In this document: one piece after another, positions 42,872 to 52,560 of the stretch
Numbering within the stretch: the first letter of the stretch is position 1
Layout: each line of letters begins with the position of its first letter
NCBI RefSeq assembly: GCF_000497245.1
Contig: NZ_AWTC01000015.1
Location: 1-64,000 of the forward strand
From: Sporolactobacillus laevolacticus DSM 442
GTDB taxonomy: Bacteria > Bacillota > Bacilli > Bacillales > Sporolactobacillaceae
Length of the DNA stretch: 64,000 nucleotides
Direction: 5' to 3'
The notes under the pieces: model-generated
Seen by the model: only the letters and a program-made list of their open reading frames with translations
The model's database searches: none
Told to the model about the DNA's origin: nothing
Made by a program: the position numbers and the translations under genes

Positions 42872-44719
42872 TTATTTCCCCGTGAAGGACAATGCTTCCG
42901 AATAGATAGGATTTGGAACTGTTCCAGCTTCAATCTCTTTCACTCTTGGAACATGAATATACAAGTATTCAACTAATGCATGGCGTGCGGATTGAGACAT
43001 CGATGAGATCTCAGATCCAACCATTTTGTTTCCCTGTTTTAAATGAGAAACGTGAAGAACATTAATGTTAAGAGTTACAGGACGATTCAAGTTTAGTTTT
43101 AAGGTAACCTGATCGGGCAAGTTGTATTCTGCAGGGATAACAAAGCCTGCACCATTCATCGACAAATTGGTTACTTGCACCGGTAGCGCATGTTTATTCC
43201 CCATTTTTATTGTCCCTCGTAATTCAAGAGGAAAACGATAGTCATTTCTCATATATTTACGGTTCAATACCGATAATATGGTAAATCCATACAACCCAGT
43301 ATTTAATAACACCCAAAATACTGCAGCCAGTGTATCTAGATCAGATAAATTAAATGCAAATGAGATTGATCCGTAAATAATGGACAGAGCACAAAAGAGA
43401 AAGCATACAAATAGCGGATTGAGCCGTATCATATCCTGCTTTTTCACTGAGACTTCCACAGTTTTCGGAGTGACTTTGAACTTCAGCTGTTTTTGTAATC
43501 CAGCGAAGAGTGTGGCACGAATAAATAAAAACATTTTTAGAATATTAAACCGTTCGACAGCGAAATACCTGAAGTATCCTCTTCCCGATGCAACATTGGC
43601 AATCATCCCAAGGACGAAATAAGGCAACCAGTAGTATAAAAATGTAATCGGGCTTACAGACATTGGCAATTGCCCGGACAACAAACACCAGGATGGAATA
43701 ATCAGGAATATAAGCTTTTGATATGAATCAAAATAGGTCCACATTGAAGCAAAATGGCTCAATCTCTGCTTCCAGGAAAGTCCAGGTAAAATCAAAGGAT
43801 TTTCTTTGCTGAAGAAAATCTTCATGCCTCCCTGAGCCCAGCGCAATCGCTGTACACTGAAAGCTGTTAAGGTCTGCGGCGCAATGCCATAGGCTAAGAC
43901 TTCATGATGATATTTTATTTTCCAGCCTTTCGCGTTTAGCCTTAATGACGTCTGAAGATCTTCAGTAACCGACTCAGTGGCCACCCCGCCAACATCCTCA
44001 AGTGCAGTTCTCCTCACAAGTGAAGGGCTTCCGCACCAGAATGGAGCACCGAGATTATTCTTTCCAGGCTGAATCACGCGATAAAACAGCTGCTGTTCAT
44101 GCCATGAAAAACGACTTGCAATATGTTGAACTGAATCAAGATTATAAAATTCTTGAGGAAGTTGAACGACAGAAACCTTTTCATCTTTAAAATAACCTAA
44201 TGTTTTATCAAAAAAATCAGGTTGCGGGACAGTGTCTGCATCGAATATTGCAATAATCTCTCCGTCCGTTTGTAATAAAGCGTGATTAATATTCCCCGCC
44301 TTTGCATGATCGTTATTTGGTCGGGTAATATATGCACAGCCCAAAGATTCAGCTAGCTTTCGTACTTCCGAACGTTTTCCATCATCAAGTACAAAAGTTT
44401 GATGGGGATAGGACATATTTTTACATCCGATTAACGTAGCTTCTAGTATTTCAATACTTTCGTTATAAGTGGGCACAAACACATCGACCTTAACAGGAGC
44501 ACTTGGCGGCAAGGGCTGTTCTTCTTTCAAACGCCATGTCATAAAAGAAAATAATAGAAAGTTCATGATTCCATGAGCTTCAGCTGCAAAAAAAACAATG
44601 GAAAAGATCATCGCAGCTGGATTGAAAGTTCCCAACCTCCACCAAAGATAATAGATGAGATAGATTCCCGTACACACCGTGATCGTGTGAATCCATAATT
44701 CTCGTTTCAAACGAATCAA
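42872..44719 (-). CDS. Membrane GT2 polysaccharide synthase with PilZ domain (cellulose synthase-like)
   Basis: A 615-residue processive family 2 glycosyltransferase. Membrane helices occur at about 11-60 and, after the catalytic domain, four to six more at about 330-480. The catalytic motifs are DDG (112-114), DAD (160-162), TED (252-254) and QRLRW (290-294), all intact, as in cellulose, curdlan and mannan synthases. The C-terminus (about 490-600) is PilZ-like with RNDYRFPLELRG and NLSMNGAG, the c-di-GMP-binding RxxxR and N/DxSxxG pattern. TTG at 44719 is the likely start, behind AGGAAAGG. It would extrude a beta-glycan under c-di-GMP control. No diguanylate cyclase is in the window. Confidence 0.87.
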   Translation of the reverse strand: MIRLKRELWIHTITVCTGIYLIYYLWWRLGTFNPAAMIFSIVFFAAEAHGIMNFLLFSFMTWRLKEEQPLPPSAPVKVDVFVPTYNESIEILEATLIGCKNMSYPHQTFVLDDGKRSEVRKLAESLGCAYITRPNNDHAKAGNINHALLQTDGEIIAIFDADTVPQPDFFDKTLGYFKDEKVSVVQLPQEFYNLDSVQHIASRFSWHEQQLFYRVIQPGKNNLGAPFWCGSPSLVRRTALEDVGGVATESVTEDLQTSLRLNAKGWKIKYHHEVLAYGIAPQTLTAFSVQRLRWAQGGMKIFFSKENPLILPGLSWKQRLSHFASMWTYFDSYQKLIFLIIPSWCLLSGQLPMSVSPITFLYYWLPYFVLGMIANVASGRGYFRYFAVERFNILKMFLFIRATLFAGLQKQLKFKVTPKTVEVSVKKQDMIRLNPLFVCFLFCALSIIYGSISFAFNLSDLDTLAAVFWVLLNTGLYGFTILSVLNRKYMRNDYRFPLELRGTIKMGNKHALPVQVTNLSMNGAGFVIPAEYNLPDQVTLKLNLNRPVTLNINVLHVSHLKQGNKMVGSEISSMSQSARHALVEYLYIHVPRVKEIEAGTVPNPIYSEALSFTGK

Positions 44720-45123
44720 ATTCCTTTCCTAATTAGACTTCAGCGCCATCCGACCTTCCAATATTCATGTTTTTATTTCACGCAATATACATTCCGAATA
44801 ACGTTCGTATAGGGACACCTCAGCGAACCGATAAAACACATGTAAAAGCAAAGACCGTTACTTTATAAATTGAGATGGAAAACATCTCAAGAATTCTCCT
44901 ACTAGTCTCCAAAGCTGCTATTTTCAAATTGTACAATAAAGAGATTACGAGATACAGATGATTCCAGAACTTTCCATAATTTCAGATAATATATACCGGT
45001 TCTTAGGTCATATATTGATTGAATATCTAAAGCTAGAAAAAACCCGATCAGCCGCGTACTGATTGGCTAATCGGTTTCAATTTTCACCCTATGCTTTTTT
45101 ACTTTATAAATCATAGATCCTGA
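44720..45123. other. Intergenic region upstream of the GT2-PilZ gene
   Basis: Promoter region of the synthase and terminator of the GH31 gene (45035-45076). No ORF or repeat seen. Confidence 0.5.
45035..45076 (-). terminator. Terminator of the GH15-GH31 unit
   Basis: AACCCGATCAGCC / GGCTAATCGGTT (45041-45053, 45065-45076), minus-strand tail TTTTTTCT. Confidence 0.78.
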
Positions 45124-48100
45124 TTATTTCTTCACATCTTTGCCCCAGACATAACCTATTTTCCCACTATAGACCACTTTATAATAGTATTTGCCCTTCG
45201 TCAGTACGATGATCTTGGTATTCTTTTTCAAATTCCTAATGACATGTGATTTCTTTGAAGCTGCTGAGTACAAGGTATGTTTTTTCGTAAGCTTTCCTGT
45301 AAACAAGGACTTGTTGATCGTTTTGCCCCAGACATAGCATTTCGCACCTTTATAACTGATCTTTATCCAGGAACCACTTTTCTGTCCTTTGACGGCCGTA
45401 CCTTTCGGAAGAGTGGCAACCTTCCGTGCTTTTGTCGAGGCCCCGACACGCACCGCCTGCTTTTGTGTGAGATAACCGGTGAAGGACGTCGCTTTGTCGT
45501 GCTTCACCTTCTTGTCGATCGTCAGCTGTACCATACTCAGATGCCAGAGTAGTTCAGTCTTGAGACTCCCGGAAGGTAGCTGATTGACCAGTGTCTGCGC
45601 AGCATCAACATCTTTCTGTGACTTACTCGATTCTGCCTTTTCAACTGCAGTCGTCGCAGCAATAAATCGATCTTTGGCTTGTTTGTTTATGAGCTGCTGA
45701 ACAGTATCTAATCGATCCGACAAACTATTTTTCACGCTGCCGTTTGCTAATTTATCAACTAAAGCTCGGGCATCGTTCAAATCACTCTGAAGTCTACTCG
45801 ATTCCGCTTTTACAACAGCGCTTGTTGCCGTACCTTCAGCGATCAATTCTTGAACCGCATCCAGACGCTTGAGCAGATTCGTCTTTACATCACCTGCTGC
45901 GAGTTTCTCAACAAGCGTATTGGCCGCGTCAACATCTGGTTGAGATTTGCTCGCTTCTGCTTTCTCAACAACTGCCGTCGCCGCTTGTTCAGCTTTAGCT
46001 GTATCAATAGCCTGCTGAACTGCCTTGAGTTTGCTGCTTAGATCCGCTTTTACCTGCGCATCGGCGAGTCGCTCAACCAGAGTTTGTGCCGCATCGACAT
46101 CACTTTGGGATTTGCTCGCTTCTACTTTGGCAACCGCAGCTTTGGCTTCTTCAACGGACGACGCAATGACGATTTGCACGTTATGTTCCTCTGATGCCGG
46201 AATACGTACATAGAGCGTACTCGAATCTGAGTCAAAATAATATCCTCTCTGATCCTGGTCGAGATCGTTCGCGTTCTTCTCTTTCGTAAAGCTCGCGCCG
46301 CCGGCTGTGATTGAATACGGTTCAGTTGTGCCATGTAGCTTGAGTGTATAGGACTTGATTTTTGAATCATAACCTTGCTTTGTTTTATTTTGTGCAAAAG
46401 AAATTATGTCTCCGTTTTTCTTCAGATCAAACTGTGTGGTATTGTACGCACCCTTTTGATAATTAAATGTTTCGCCGTCATCTTCGTAGAAGGCGCTCTG
46501 TGCCCCACTCGAAAGATACGTATCCAGAATCAGGTTTGTCAAAGGTTTTTCTTCGGTACTTTGTTGAACATCACGTGTCGGAATGATCGAGTCATCCTTT
46601 ACATAGATCGGCATAGTCCCCAAATCAGCATCACGTGTAATCGTCTGTCCCCCGTTATAGAACTTGCCGGTCCAGTAATCAATCCAGTTTGCCCCTTCAG
46701 GGAGATACACTTTTCGGCTCGTTTTTCCCTCTGAAACCACAGGCGCAACCATGATGCTATTGCCAAGCATGAACTGATCATTGATGTTGTACGTGTTTCC
46801 ATCATTCTGGAATTGATAGACCAGCGGCTGCTGAACAGGTGCACCTGTTTCAGAAGCAGTAATAAAAGCGTTATAGAGATACGGAAGCAGCTGGTAACGC
46901 AGGCTAATGTATTTGCGGGTGATGTCCTCAACTTGCTTGCCAAACTGCCATGGTTCCTGATCTTTCTTGTCAATCGAATAATGGTCACGTGCGAATGGTA
47001 CAAGCGAACCAACTTCAATCCAGCGGGCAAACAAATCAGGCGTTGCGCGCGGGCCGGCAAAACCGCCGATATCATTTCCTACAAATGGCTGCCCGGAAAG
47101 GCCGATGTTCCCGTTCATCGGAATACTCATGGCCAAGTGCTCCCAATCGCTCTGATTGTCTCCGGTCCAAATCGCAGCGTAGCGCTGAGTGCCGGCATAC
47201 ATGTCACGAGTAAGTATAAATGGCCGCTGATTCGGTTTCAGTCGCAGGTATCCGTCATAGGCGGCATGATTCTCTTCATGGGCAAAAATATTATGGAATT
47301 CGGCTGAGGTTTGATAGCCAAACACAACATCAAGCGGAGCCGTACCTCCAGGACCATTAAAAATCGACGGCTCATTCATATCATTCCAAATTCCGTCAAC
47401 ACCGGCGTTAAGAAGCGCCGACTGGTTATTGCCCCACCAGTTTCGAACCTCTTCTCTTGAAAAATCAGGGAATACGGAATCCCCTGGCCAGACGGTACCA
47501 TGAAAAACGGAACCATCCGGGTTTTTGGCAAAATAATTATTTTTAATGCCATCATAATAGACGGAGTAATTATTATCCGCTTTGACACCAGGATCAACGA
47601 TGGTCACGGCACGGAACCCTTCGTCCTTCAACGTTCTCAATACCTTCTTATACTGAGTATCCCAGGTGAATACACGGTATCCATTCATATAATTAATATC
47701 AAATACCATCGTATCTAACGGTATATTTTTGTCGCGATAAGTCTGAGCAACATTCAATAATTCTTCAGGTGTATAACCGTATTTGCTCTGTTGGAATCCG
47801 AGCGACCAGAGCGGTGGCTTGTTCATTTTACCCGTAAGATCGGTGTAGGTATTGAGCACATCCTGGATTTTCGGGCCATAGATAAAATAGTACGTCAGCT
47901 TGCCGCCATCCGCATAGAAATAGTAATAGCCATTGTTTTCACGAGCCATATCAAAATGCGACTTGTACGTATTGTCAAAGAAAATACCGTAGGCTTTCTG
48001 ATCTTTGAGTCCGATGAAAAACGGAATGGACGTATACAAACTGTCCGTGTTGTTGTCGTACCCATACGCATCGGTATTCCAAAGGGTCATTTTTTCTCCG

Positions 48101-48657
48101 TACTTATTCAGATTGCCTGCGCGTTCCCCAAATCCATAAAAACTTTCCCGATCACTTGGGTTCAGTTTCTTATAGACATAGGGCTTACCGTTATTGTCAT
48201 AACCGCTTCCTTTATCCATGAAATCTTCATTAATTACATTTCCTTGTTTATCCGTGTATTTCACACCAAAAGGCTTTTTGTTGATATAGATATTGATTTT
48301 ATCGGTAGCGAGCAAATAGGCGTCATCGCTCTCGCTGACCGTAAAATTCGGCGCGTTCCAATCTTTCTTCGCAATGCCCGGAGAAATATATTCTGATTCG
48401 CCTTTTTTTAAAACAGACACTTTGGACATCGTTGGTGTAAGCAAGCGAATGTATCCGTCATAGTTACTCCCGAGATCAAGCTTGATTCCGTCATTTTCTT
48501 TAGTGTACCCGCTGACGATTAATGGCGTTCGGCCATCTAAAGACAAGCCATCAGCGGAATCTGCATGTACACTGATCGGGCTGAGCAGCATTGGCAGCAG
48601 GAGCACTACGCTCAAAATCAGAGAAAGCATACTTTTGAACAGCTTTTTCTCAAACAT
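45124..48657 (-). CDS. Secreted GH31 alpha-glucosidase with helical repeats and SH3 tail
   Basis: A 1177-residue exported enzyme. The start at 48657 follows AAAGGGG by 7 bases; the longer frame has no site. Signal peptide about 1-33. Residues about 35-700 are GH31: nucleophile Asp426 in GIWNDMNEPS and acid/base Asp500 in IWTGDNQSDWEHL, so it should release glucose from alpha-glucans outside the cell. About 835-1048 hold four roughly 51-57-residue helical repeats (VEKAEASKSQxDVDAAxTLV ... VKTxLxxRLDxVQ). The last 129 residues are two SH3-type domains (GYVWGK ends) likely binding the wall. The same tail is on the neighbouring GH15 enzyme 78 bases upstream, and the two are probably cotranscribed. 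Confidence 0.88.
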   Translation of the reverse strand: MFEKKLFKSMLSLILSVVLLLPMLLSPISVHADSADGLSLDGRTPLIVSGYTKENDGIKLDLGSNYDGYIRLLTPTMSKVSVLKKGESEYISPGIAKKDWNAPNFTVSESDDAYLLATDKINIYINKKPFGVKYTDKQGNVINEDFMDKGSGYDNNGKPYVYKKLNPSDRESFYGFGERAGNLNKYGEKMTLWNTDAYGYDNNTDSLYTSIPFFIGLKDQKAYGIFFDNTYKSHFDMARENNGYYYFYADGGKLTYYFIYGPKIQDVLNTYTDLTGKMNKPPLWSLGFQQSKYGYTPEELLNVAQTYRDKNIPLDTMVFDINYMNGYRVFTWDTQYKKVLRTLKDEGFRAVTIVDPGVKADNNYSVYYDGIKNNYFAKNPDGSVFHGTVWPGDSVFPDFSREEVRNWWGNNQSALLNAGVDGIWNDMNEPSIFNGPGGTAPLDVVFGYQTSAEFHNIFAHEENHAAYDGYLRLKPNQRPFILTRDMYAGTQRYAAIWTGDNQSDWEHLAMSIPMNGNIGLSGQPFVGNDIGGFAGPRATPDLFARWIEVGSLVPFARDHYSIDKKDQEPWQFGKQVEDITRKYISLRYQLLPYLYNAFITASETGAPVQQPLVYQFQNDGNTYNINDQFMLGNSIMVAPVVSEGKTSRKVYLPEGANWIDYWTGKFYNGGQTITRDADLGTMPIYVKDDSIIPTRDVQQSTEEKPLTNLILDTYLSSGAQSAFYEDDGETFNYQKGAYNTTQFDLKKNGDIISFAQNKTKQGYDSKIKSYTLKLHGTTEPYSITAGGASFTKEKNANDLDQDQRGYYFDSDSSTLYVRIPASEEHNVQIVIASSVEEAKAAVAKVEASKSQSDVDAAQTLVERLADAQVKADLSSKLKAVQQAIDTAKAEQAATAVVEKAEASKSQPDVDAANTLVEKLAAGDVKTNLLKRLDAVQELIAEGTATSAVVKAESSRLQSDLNDARALVDKLANGSVKNSLSDRLDTVQQLINKQAKDRFIAATTAVEKAESSKSQKDVDAAQTLVNQLPSGSLKTELLWHLSMVQLTIDKKVKHDKATSFTGYLTQKQAVRVGASTKARKVATLPKGTAVKGQKSGSWIKISYKGAKCYVWGKTINKSLFTGKLTKKHTLYSAASKKSHVIRNLKKNTKIIVLTKGKYYYKVVYSGKIGYVWGKDVKK
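45514..46155 (-). repeat. Tandem repeats coding four helical modules in the GH31 enzyme
   Basis: Four units of about 153-171 bp in frame. Each encodes a two- or three-helix module with E-KAE-SK-Q--DV and VKT-L--RL---Q conserved. Related to the five units in the GH15 gene at 49106-49934. Confidence 0.75.
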
Positions 48658-48734
48658 AACGTAACCCCTTTCATTATTAAAAATGTTCATTATCTCAATA
48701 AGTCACTCATCAGCAGCTCAAACTTCAACGCGTA

Positions 48735-51700
48735 TTATTTTTGCTTAATATCTTTGCTCCAAACATAACCAACTTTTCCACTATAAACGACCTTATCCCA
48801 ATGCTTGCCCTTAGCCAGAACGTTGACGGATGTCTTCTTTTTTAAATTCTTGATCACGTGGGCACTCGATGAAGTTCCCGACCGAAAGGCATGTTTTTTC
48901 ACCAATAGTCCGGTAAACAAGCGTTTTTTGACATCGCTGCCCCAAACATAGCGTTTCTTGCCTTGATCGCTGATCGTTATCCATTTACCTGTTTTGAGGA
49001 CCTTTACCGCCGTTCCCGCTGGAAGCGTTTTGACAACCTTTGCGTGAATCGATGCCCCAGTGCGTACCGCGTGCTTTTTAATCAAATAGGCTGTGAAAAA
49101 TTTAAATGCTTTCTGTTCCGGTTTGATCGTTGCCTGAATCACAGCCAGATGCACAAGCAGTTCAGTTTTGAGACTTCCTGCAGGCAGCAGGTTAACACGC
49201 TTACGGGCAGTATCCACATTTTCGCGGGATTTGATTGATTCTGCTTTCTGAACGGCATCAACCGCTTCGGACACTGCCTTACGAAGATCAATCGCATGTT
49301 GAAGCTGATCTAATCGGTTTGTGAGCTTCGTTTTCACATCACCTGATGTTAGTTTCTCCACCAAAGTTCTTGCATGGTCAACATCTGTTTGGGATTTGCT
49401 CGCTTCTGCTTTCTCTACCGCACTCGTCGCCGCGCGTTCCGCATTATCCTTATCAATGGCGTTCTGGACCGCATCCAAGCGTTTGGTCAGATCCGTTTTT
49501 ACAGCACTATCCGCTAAGTTCTGAACAAGCGTTTCGGCTGCATCAATATCCTCCTGAGCTTTGCTCGCTTCTGCCTTCTCCACCGCTAGTGTTGCGACAT
49601 GTTCCGTTTTATTCTTATCAATGATGTTCTGGACCGCGTCTAATCGTTTGGTCAGATCCATTTTTACCAAACCATCTGCTAACTTCTGAACAAGCGTTTC
49701 GGCTGCATCGATATCTTCTTGAGTTTTACTTGCTTCTGCCTTTTCCGTGGCTTGCGTTGCTGCACGTTCAGCTTTATCTGTATCAATCGCATGTTGAACG
49801 GCATTTAGCCGATTGGTCAGATCTGTTTTCACCGCACCGTCTGCGAGTTCCTGAACAAGCGTTCGAGCCGTATCGACGTCATCCTGAGCCTTGCTAGCCT
49901 CCGCTTTTTCCACGGCTTGCGTTGCTGCAAGTTCTGCTTTGCTTGCCTGCTGATTGTAGTAGTCGTTAATGCCAAGGATGTACGACCCGGAGCCAAAACC
50001 GGCCATTGGCACAGAACCGGCGTAATCTTGCGTATTCCAGTCAAGCAGTTCCGGAATCAGATCATAATTCGCCGTAGCCTGGCTGGTCATCCAATCCAGC
50101 AAAGTCTTGCTTTGACTGTTGTTTCCCATTCTGGCAAGTGCGCCGGCGATTCTCAGATCAATAAATCCCCACTCTCGGGAATCATAGGTATCCCCGTCTT
50201 GATCGCGTTTGTATCCCGGGGTGCTGCCCGTAGTAATTCTCAGGTTGTTATCAAAGGCATTGATCATGCCCTTTGCCAGATCACTCGAAGGATCCACAAG
50301 GCCGAAGTTGATCGCTTCAACCGTTGAACCATCGTTAAATTTCAACGGATCACTTTTTCTCTCCAAAGAGGAAGCGATTGTCTGGGCACCATTCGTATCC
50401 ACAACAAAATGGTCCAAAATCGCTTTTTGCAGATTCACTGCATCTTGAGTATACTTAGCTGCGGATTCCGTATCACCTGCTAAACTGGCTAGATGTGCCG
50501 CAGACTTAAACCCTTGATAGGTCGTAATATTCGTATAAGCAAAATGCTGCCGAGCAGGTGCGTTTCCGATATTTTCAAATGGTTTCCAATGCTCTTCCCA
50601 AATTGAAGAATCCGGCTGCATCAATCCAGTATCTTTATCAATTAATTCTTCAAGCAGATCGGCGTCACGTGTTTTCAGCTTATGCCAGTAAGTGTTCAGG
50701 AAAGATGTGTCCCCGGTTGCTTTGACATATTGATCTGCGCCCCACAGAGCAAGACCCCATCCATCAAATTCAATATTTGGTCCGTTATTATTCCAGTCGG
50801 ATTCTTCAGTGCCGTTTCCGAAAAAGCGGCAAACAGAGATCAGATAATTATTGGAGAGATTCACGCCAAGACCATACGTTGGATCCGATTTATCCGTACT
50901 CTCGATAAATTTTTGCTGATAGTAATTCTCTCCGGACCCGTCATCCGCTTTTCTCATGTCGGCATTGAACATGAACTTAAGACCGTCCCGAGCCTCATCA
51001 TAATGTCCTGAATCGATAAGTGCTTGGATCGAGTAGATACCGTCTCGCGCCCAAGCAATACTCCATTCCCCAGGAATTAAGCTCGCCAGAATCTGCCCGT
51101 CGCTATCGCCCGTTTCTCTGGATTGTGCCATTTTTAGAACAGTCGTTGATTGTTTGTAGACGTGTTGCTCTTGATCGGACAAACCGGCAGGCATTGTTTC
51201 CTTGCTGTGCCAATCTGCCCACCAGTTCTCTTCTTGTGTCAACAGTGCCTCAGGACTGCTCCCGAGTGCGGGCTCTGCCAGCGACATAACATCGTTACTC
51301 AGATGATCTTCGTTGCCGTCTTCGGTCAGGCCAATAATCACGCCATACCATTTCGATTGACCGGTAGACAGGTTGTTTGCCCGGTTTTCATAGCCAACAG
51401 AAATGTCATTGGCTTTGTCAACAACATGATCGTCCAAGCGTCCTTTATATTTGGCATCAAACCAAGGATTACCATTCGTTCCGTCTCCAGAAGCCCCTGT
51501 TTCATGATGCTCTCCGGACAAATTAAGATTCTTGTAAATTGCTAAATGGCCGTTACTGCCGTTATATTCCTTTAAATAATCTTTACTTGAGTTATAAGAA
51601 GATTGTTCATTGTCCGTGTTGCCATCGGTGCCTAAATGCATGTTCTGCGTGGAAAAAATCGAAACCTCTTTATCTGTGTCGCTCGTATTCGTCACTTTCA

Positions 51701-52178
51701 TCAGCATCACGAGCATGTTCGACTGATATTTATTGTCTCCCGAAAAAGGTGTGAAGTAGTAGCTGCTAAATTCCAAGCCATTGTCTTTCTGAACGGCATT
51801 AATAATGTTGGTACCGTTTACATATTTGGCAGAATCAACATTCACATCGCTCAACCATGTCCCATTTCCACCATTCACACCATATCCAAAGTAGGAATCC
51901 CACATATAATTCTTTGTCGTTGTATTTTCGTCATAGTGGCTATAGATATGGGGTTGGTAGCGAATCAATTTCTTCTGATCCGCGGAGTAGATCGCAGCCG
52001 CAAGACCGTTTGAAGTAGTCAGCTGGTTCCATGATTTATGCCCACTATAATTCGGTGTTGCATTACTTGTTCCGTCCGCCTTAACCGTTGGCAGCCGGAT
52101 CGCCGACATCGATACAAAAACCGCAAGCGACAATAAAGCAATGAATAATTTCTTCGATATTTTGACGAATCGATTCAT
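48735..52178 (-). CDS. Secreted GH15 glucoamylase-like enzyme with helical repeats and SH3 tail
   Basis: A 1147-residue exported enzyme. Signal peptide about 1-34. Residues about 35-330 are the beta-sandwich N domain and about 340-745 the (alpha/alpha)6 barrel typical of bacterial GH15. The likely catalytic acids are Glu528/Glu529 in DSSIWEEHWKP and Glu710 in LIPELLDW. It should release beta-glucose from starch, dextran or related alpha-glucans. Five helical repeats of about 55 residues follow (749-1025), then two SH3-type domains (1027-1147, ending GYVWSKDIK). GGGAGGAT precedes the ATG. First gene of a pair with the GH31 gene; LacI-type operator candidates lie upstream. Confidence 0.86.
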   Translation of the reverse strand: MNRFVKISKKLFIALLSLAVFVSMSAIRLPTVKADGTSNATPNYSGHKSWNQLTTSNGLAAAIYSADQKKLIRYQPHIYSHYDENTTTKNYMWDSYFGYGVNGGNGTWLSDVNVDSAKYVNGTNIINAVQKDNGLEFSSYYFTPFSGDNKYQSNMLVMLMKVTNTSDTDKEVSIFSTQNMHLGTDGNTDNEQSSYNSSKDYLKEYNGSNGHLAIYKNLNLSGEHHETGASGDGTNGNPWFDAKYKGRLDDHVVDKANDISVGYENRANNLSTGQSKWYGVIIGLTEDGNEDHLSNDVMSLAEPALGSSPEALLTQEENWWADWHSKETMPAGLSDQEQHVYKQSTTVLKMAQSRETGDSDGQILASLIPGEWSIAWARDGIYSIQALIDSGHYDEARDGLKFMFNADMRKADDGSGENYYQQKFIESTDKSDPTYGLGVNLSNNYLISVCRFFGNGTEESDWNNNGPNIEFDGWGLALWGADQYVKATGDTSFLNTYWHKLKTRDADLLEELIDKDTGLMQPDSSIWEEHWKPFENIGNAPARQHFAYTNITTYQGFKSAAHLASLAGDTESAAKYTQDAVNLQKAILDHFVVDTNGAQTIASSLERKSDPLKFNDGSTVEAINFGLVDPSSDLAKGMINAFDNNLRITTGSTPGYKRDQDGDTYDSREWGFIDLRIAGALARMGNNSQSKTLLDWMTSQATANYDLIPELLDWNTQDYAGSVPMAGFGSGSYILGINDYYNQQASKAELAATQAVEKAEASKAQDDVDTARTLVQELADGAVKTDLTNRLNAVQHAIDTDKAERAATQATEKAEASKTQEDIDAAETLVQKLADGLVKMDLTKRLDAVQNIIDKNKTEHVATLAVEKAEASKAQEDIDAAETLVQNLADSAVKTDLTKRLDAVQNAIDKDNAERAATSAVEKAEASKSQTDVDHARTLVEKLTSGDVKTKLTNRLDQLQHAIDLRKAVSEAVDAVQKAESIKSRENVDTARKRVNLLPAGSLKTELLVHLAVIQATIKPEQKAFKFFTAYLIKKHAVRTGASIHAKVVKTLPAGTAVKVLKTGKWITISDQGKKRYVWGSDVKKRLFTGLLVKKHAFRSGTSSSAHVIKNLKKKTSVNVLAKGKHWDKVVYSGKVGYVWSKDIKQK
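49106..49934 (-). repeat. Tandem repeats coding five helical modules in the GH15 enzyme
   Basis: Five in-frame units with spacing close to 168, 168, 165 and 162 bp, judged by the recurring GCTTCTGCCTTCTC-type block at about 49899, 49731, 49563, 49398 and 49236. The three central units are very similar at DNA level, so unit gain or loss by recombination is plausible. Confidence 0.8.
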
Positions 52179-52240
52179 GAATAATCCTCCCTCTTTTCTT
52201 GTTACTCATGATTAACATTGCAAGTCTTGTGCCATGTATT

Positions 52241-52260
52241 TGCACAGTTGCTTTTGCACA
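52241..52260. promoter_or_regulatory. Direct TGTGCAAA motifs in the GH15 leader
   Basis: On the minus strand TGTGCAAAAGC and TGTGCAAATAC follow each other 14 bases apart, about 70 bases before the GH15 start. They match half of the inverted repeat at 52400. Confidence 0.4.
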
Positions 52261-52399
52261 CATACACGTGCTTTTCTATTAAATTTCCAACCTCCGATCT
52301 ATGAAAAAAGTTTCTGATTCTATCAATTTTTGCTGATCTTCTTCGAAAAAATGGTAGTGAGCAGCTGATTCCTCGCACAGATGCGCACACATGCTGATC

Positions 52400-52419
52400 T
52401 GTGCAAAAACGGTTGCACA
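52400..52419. promoter_or_regulatory. LacI-family-type operator (TGTGCAA-N6-TTGCACA)
   Basis: A perfect 7-bp inverted repeat with a 6-base AAACGG centre, the form of LacI/MalR-family sites. It lies 222 bases upstream of the GH15 gene and 24 bases before a small plus-strand ORF. Confidence 0.5.
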
Positions 52420-52442
52420 CCTTCATCTACGAGGAACACAAT

Positions 52443-52538
52443 ATGGAGAAAAACGAGCAAATGCCGAAGAGAAACTCTATCATTATTGGTCCGATTGACA
52501 GAACGACCAACTCATTCTCTCCTAATAAGAATCCTTAG
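52443..52538 (+). CDS. Possible small ORF (31 aa)
   Basis: ATG with GAGGA 7 bases upstream. The product opens MEKNEQMPKRNSIIIGP and ends SPNKNP; polar, no membrane segment. It lies between an operator-like palindrome and a 21-bp array. No recognised family; could be chance. Confidence 0.28.
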   Translation: MEKNEQMPKRNSIIIGPIDRTTNSFSPNKNP

Positions 52539-52560
52539 CTTAGATGATGGTACCGAAAAA

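Noticed and set aside
47791-48396. 201-codon plus-strand frame inside the GH31 gene
   Set aside because: Antisense shadow of a clearly conserved coding region; its composition mirrors the complement and it has no ribosome site.
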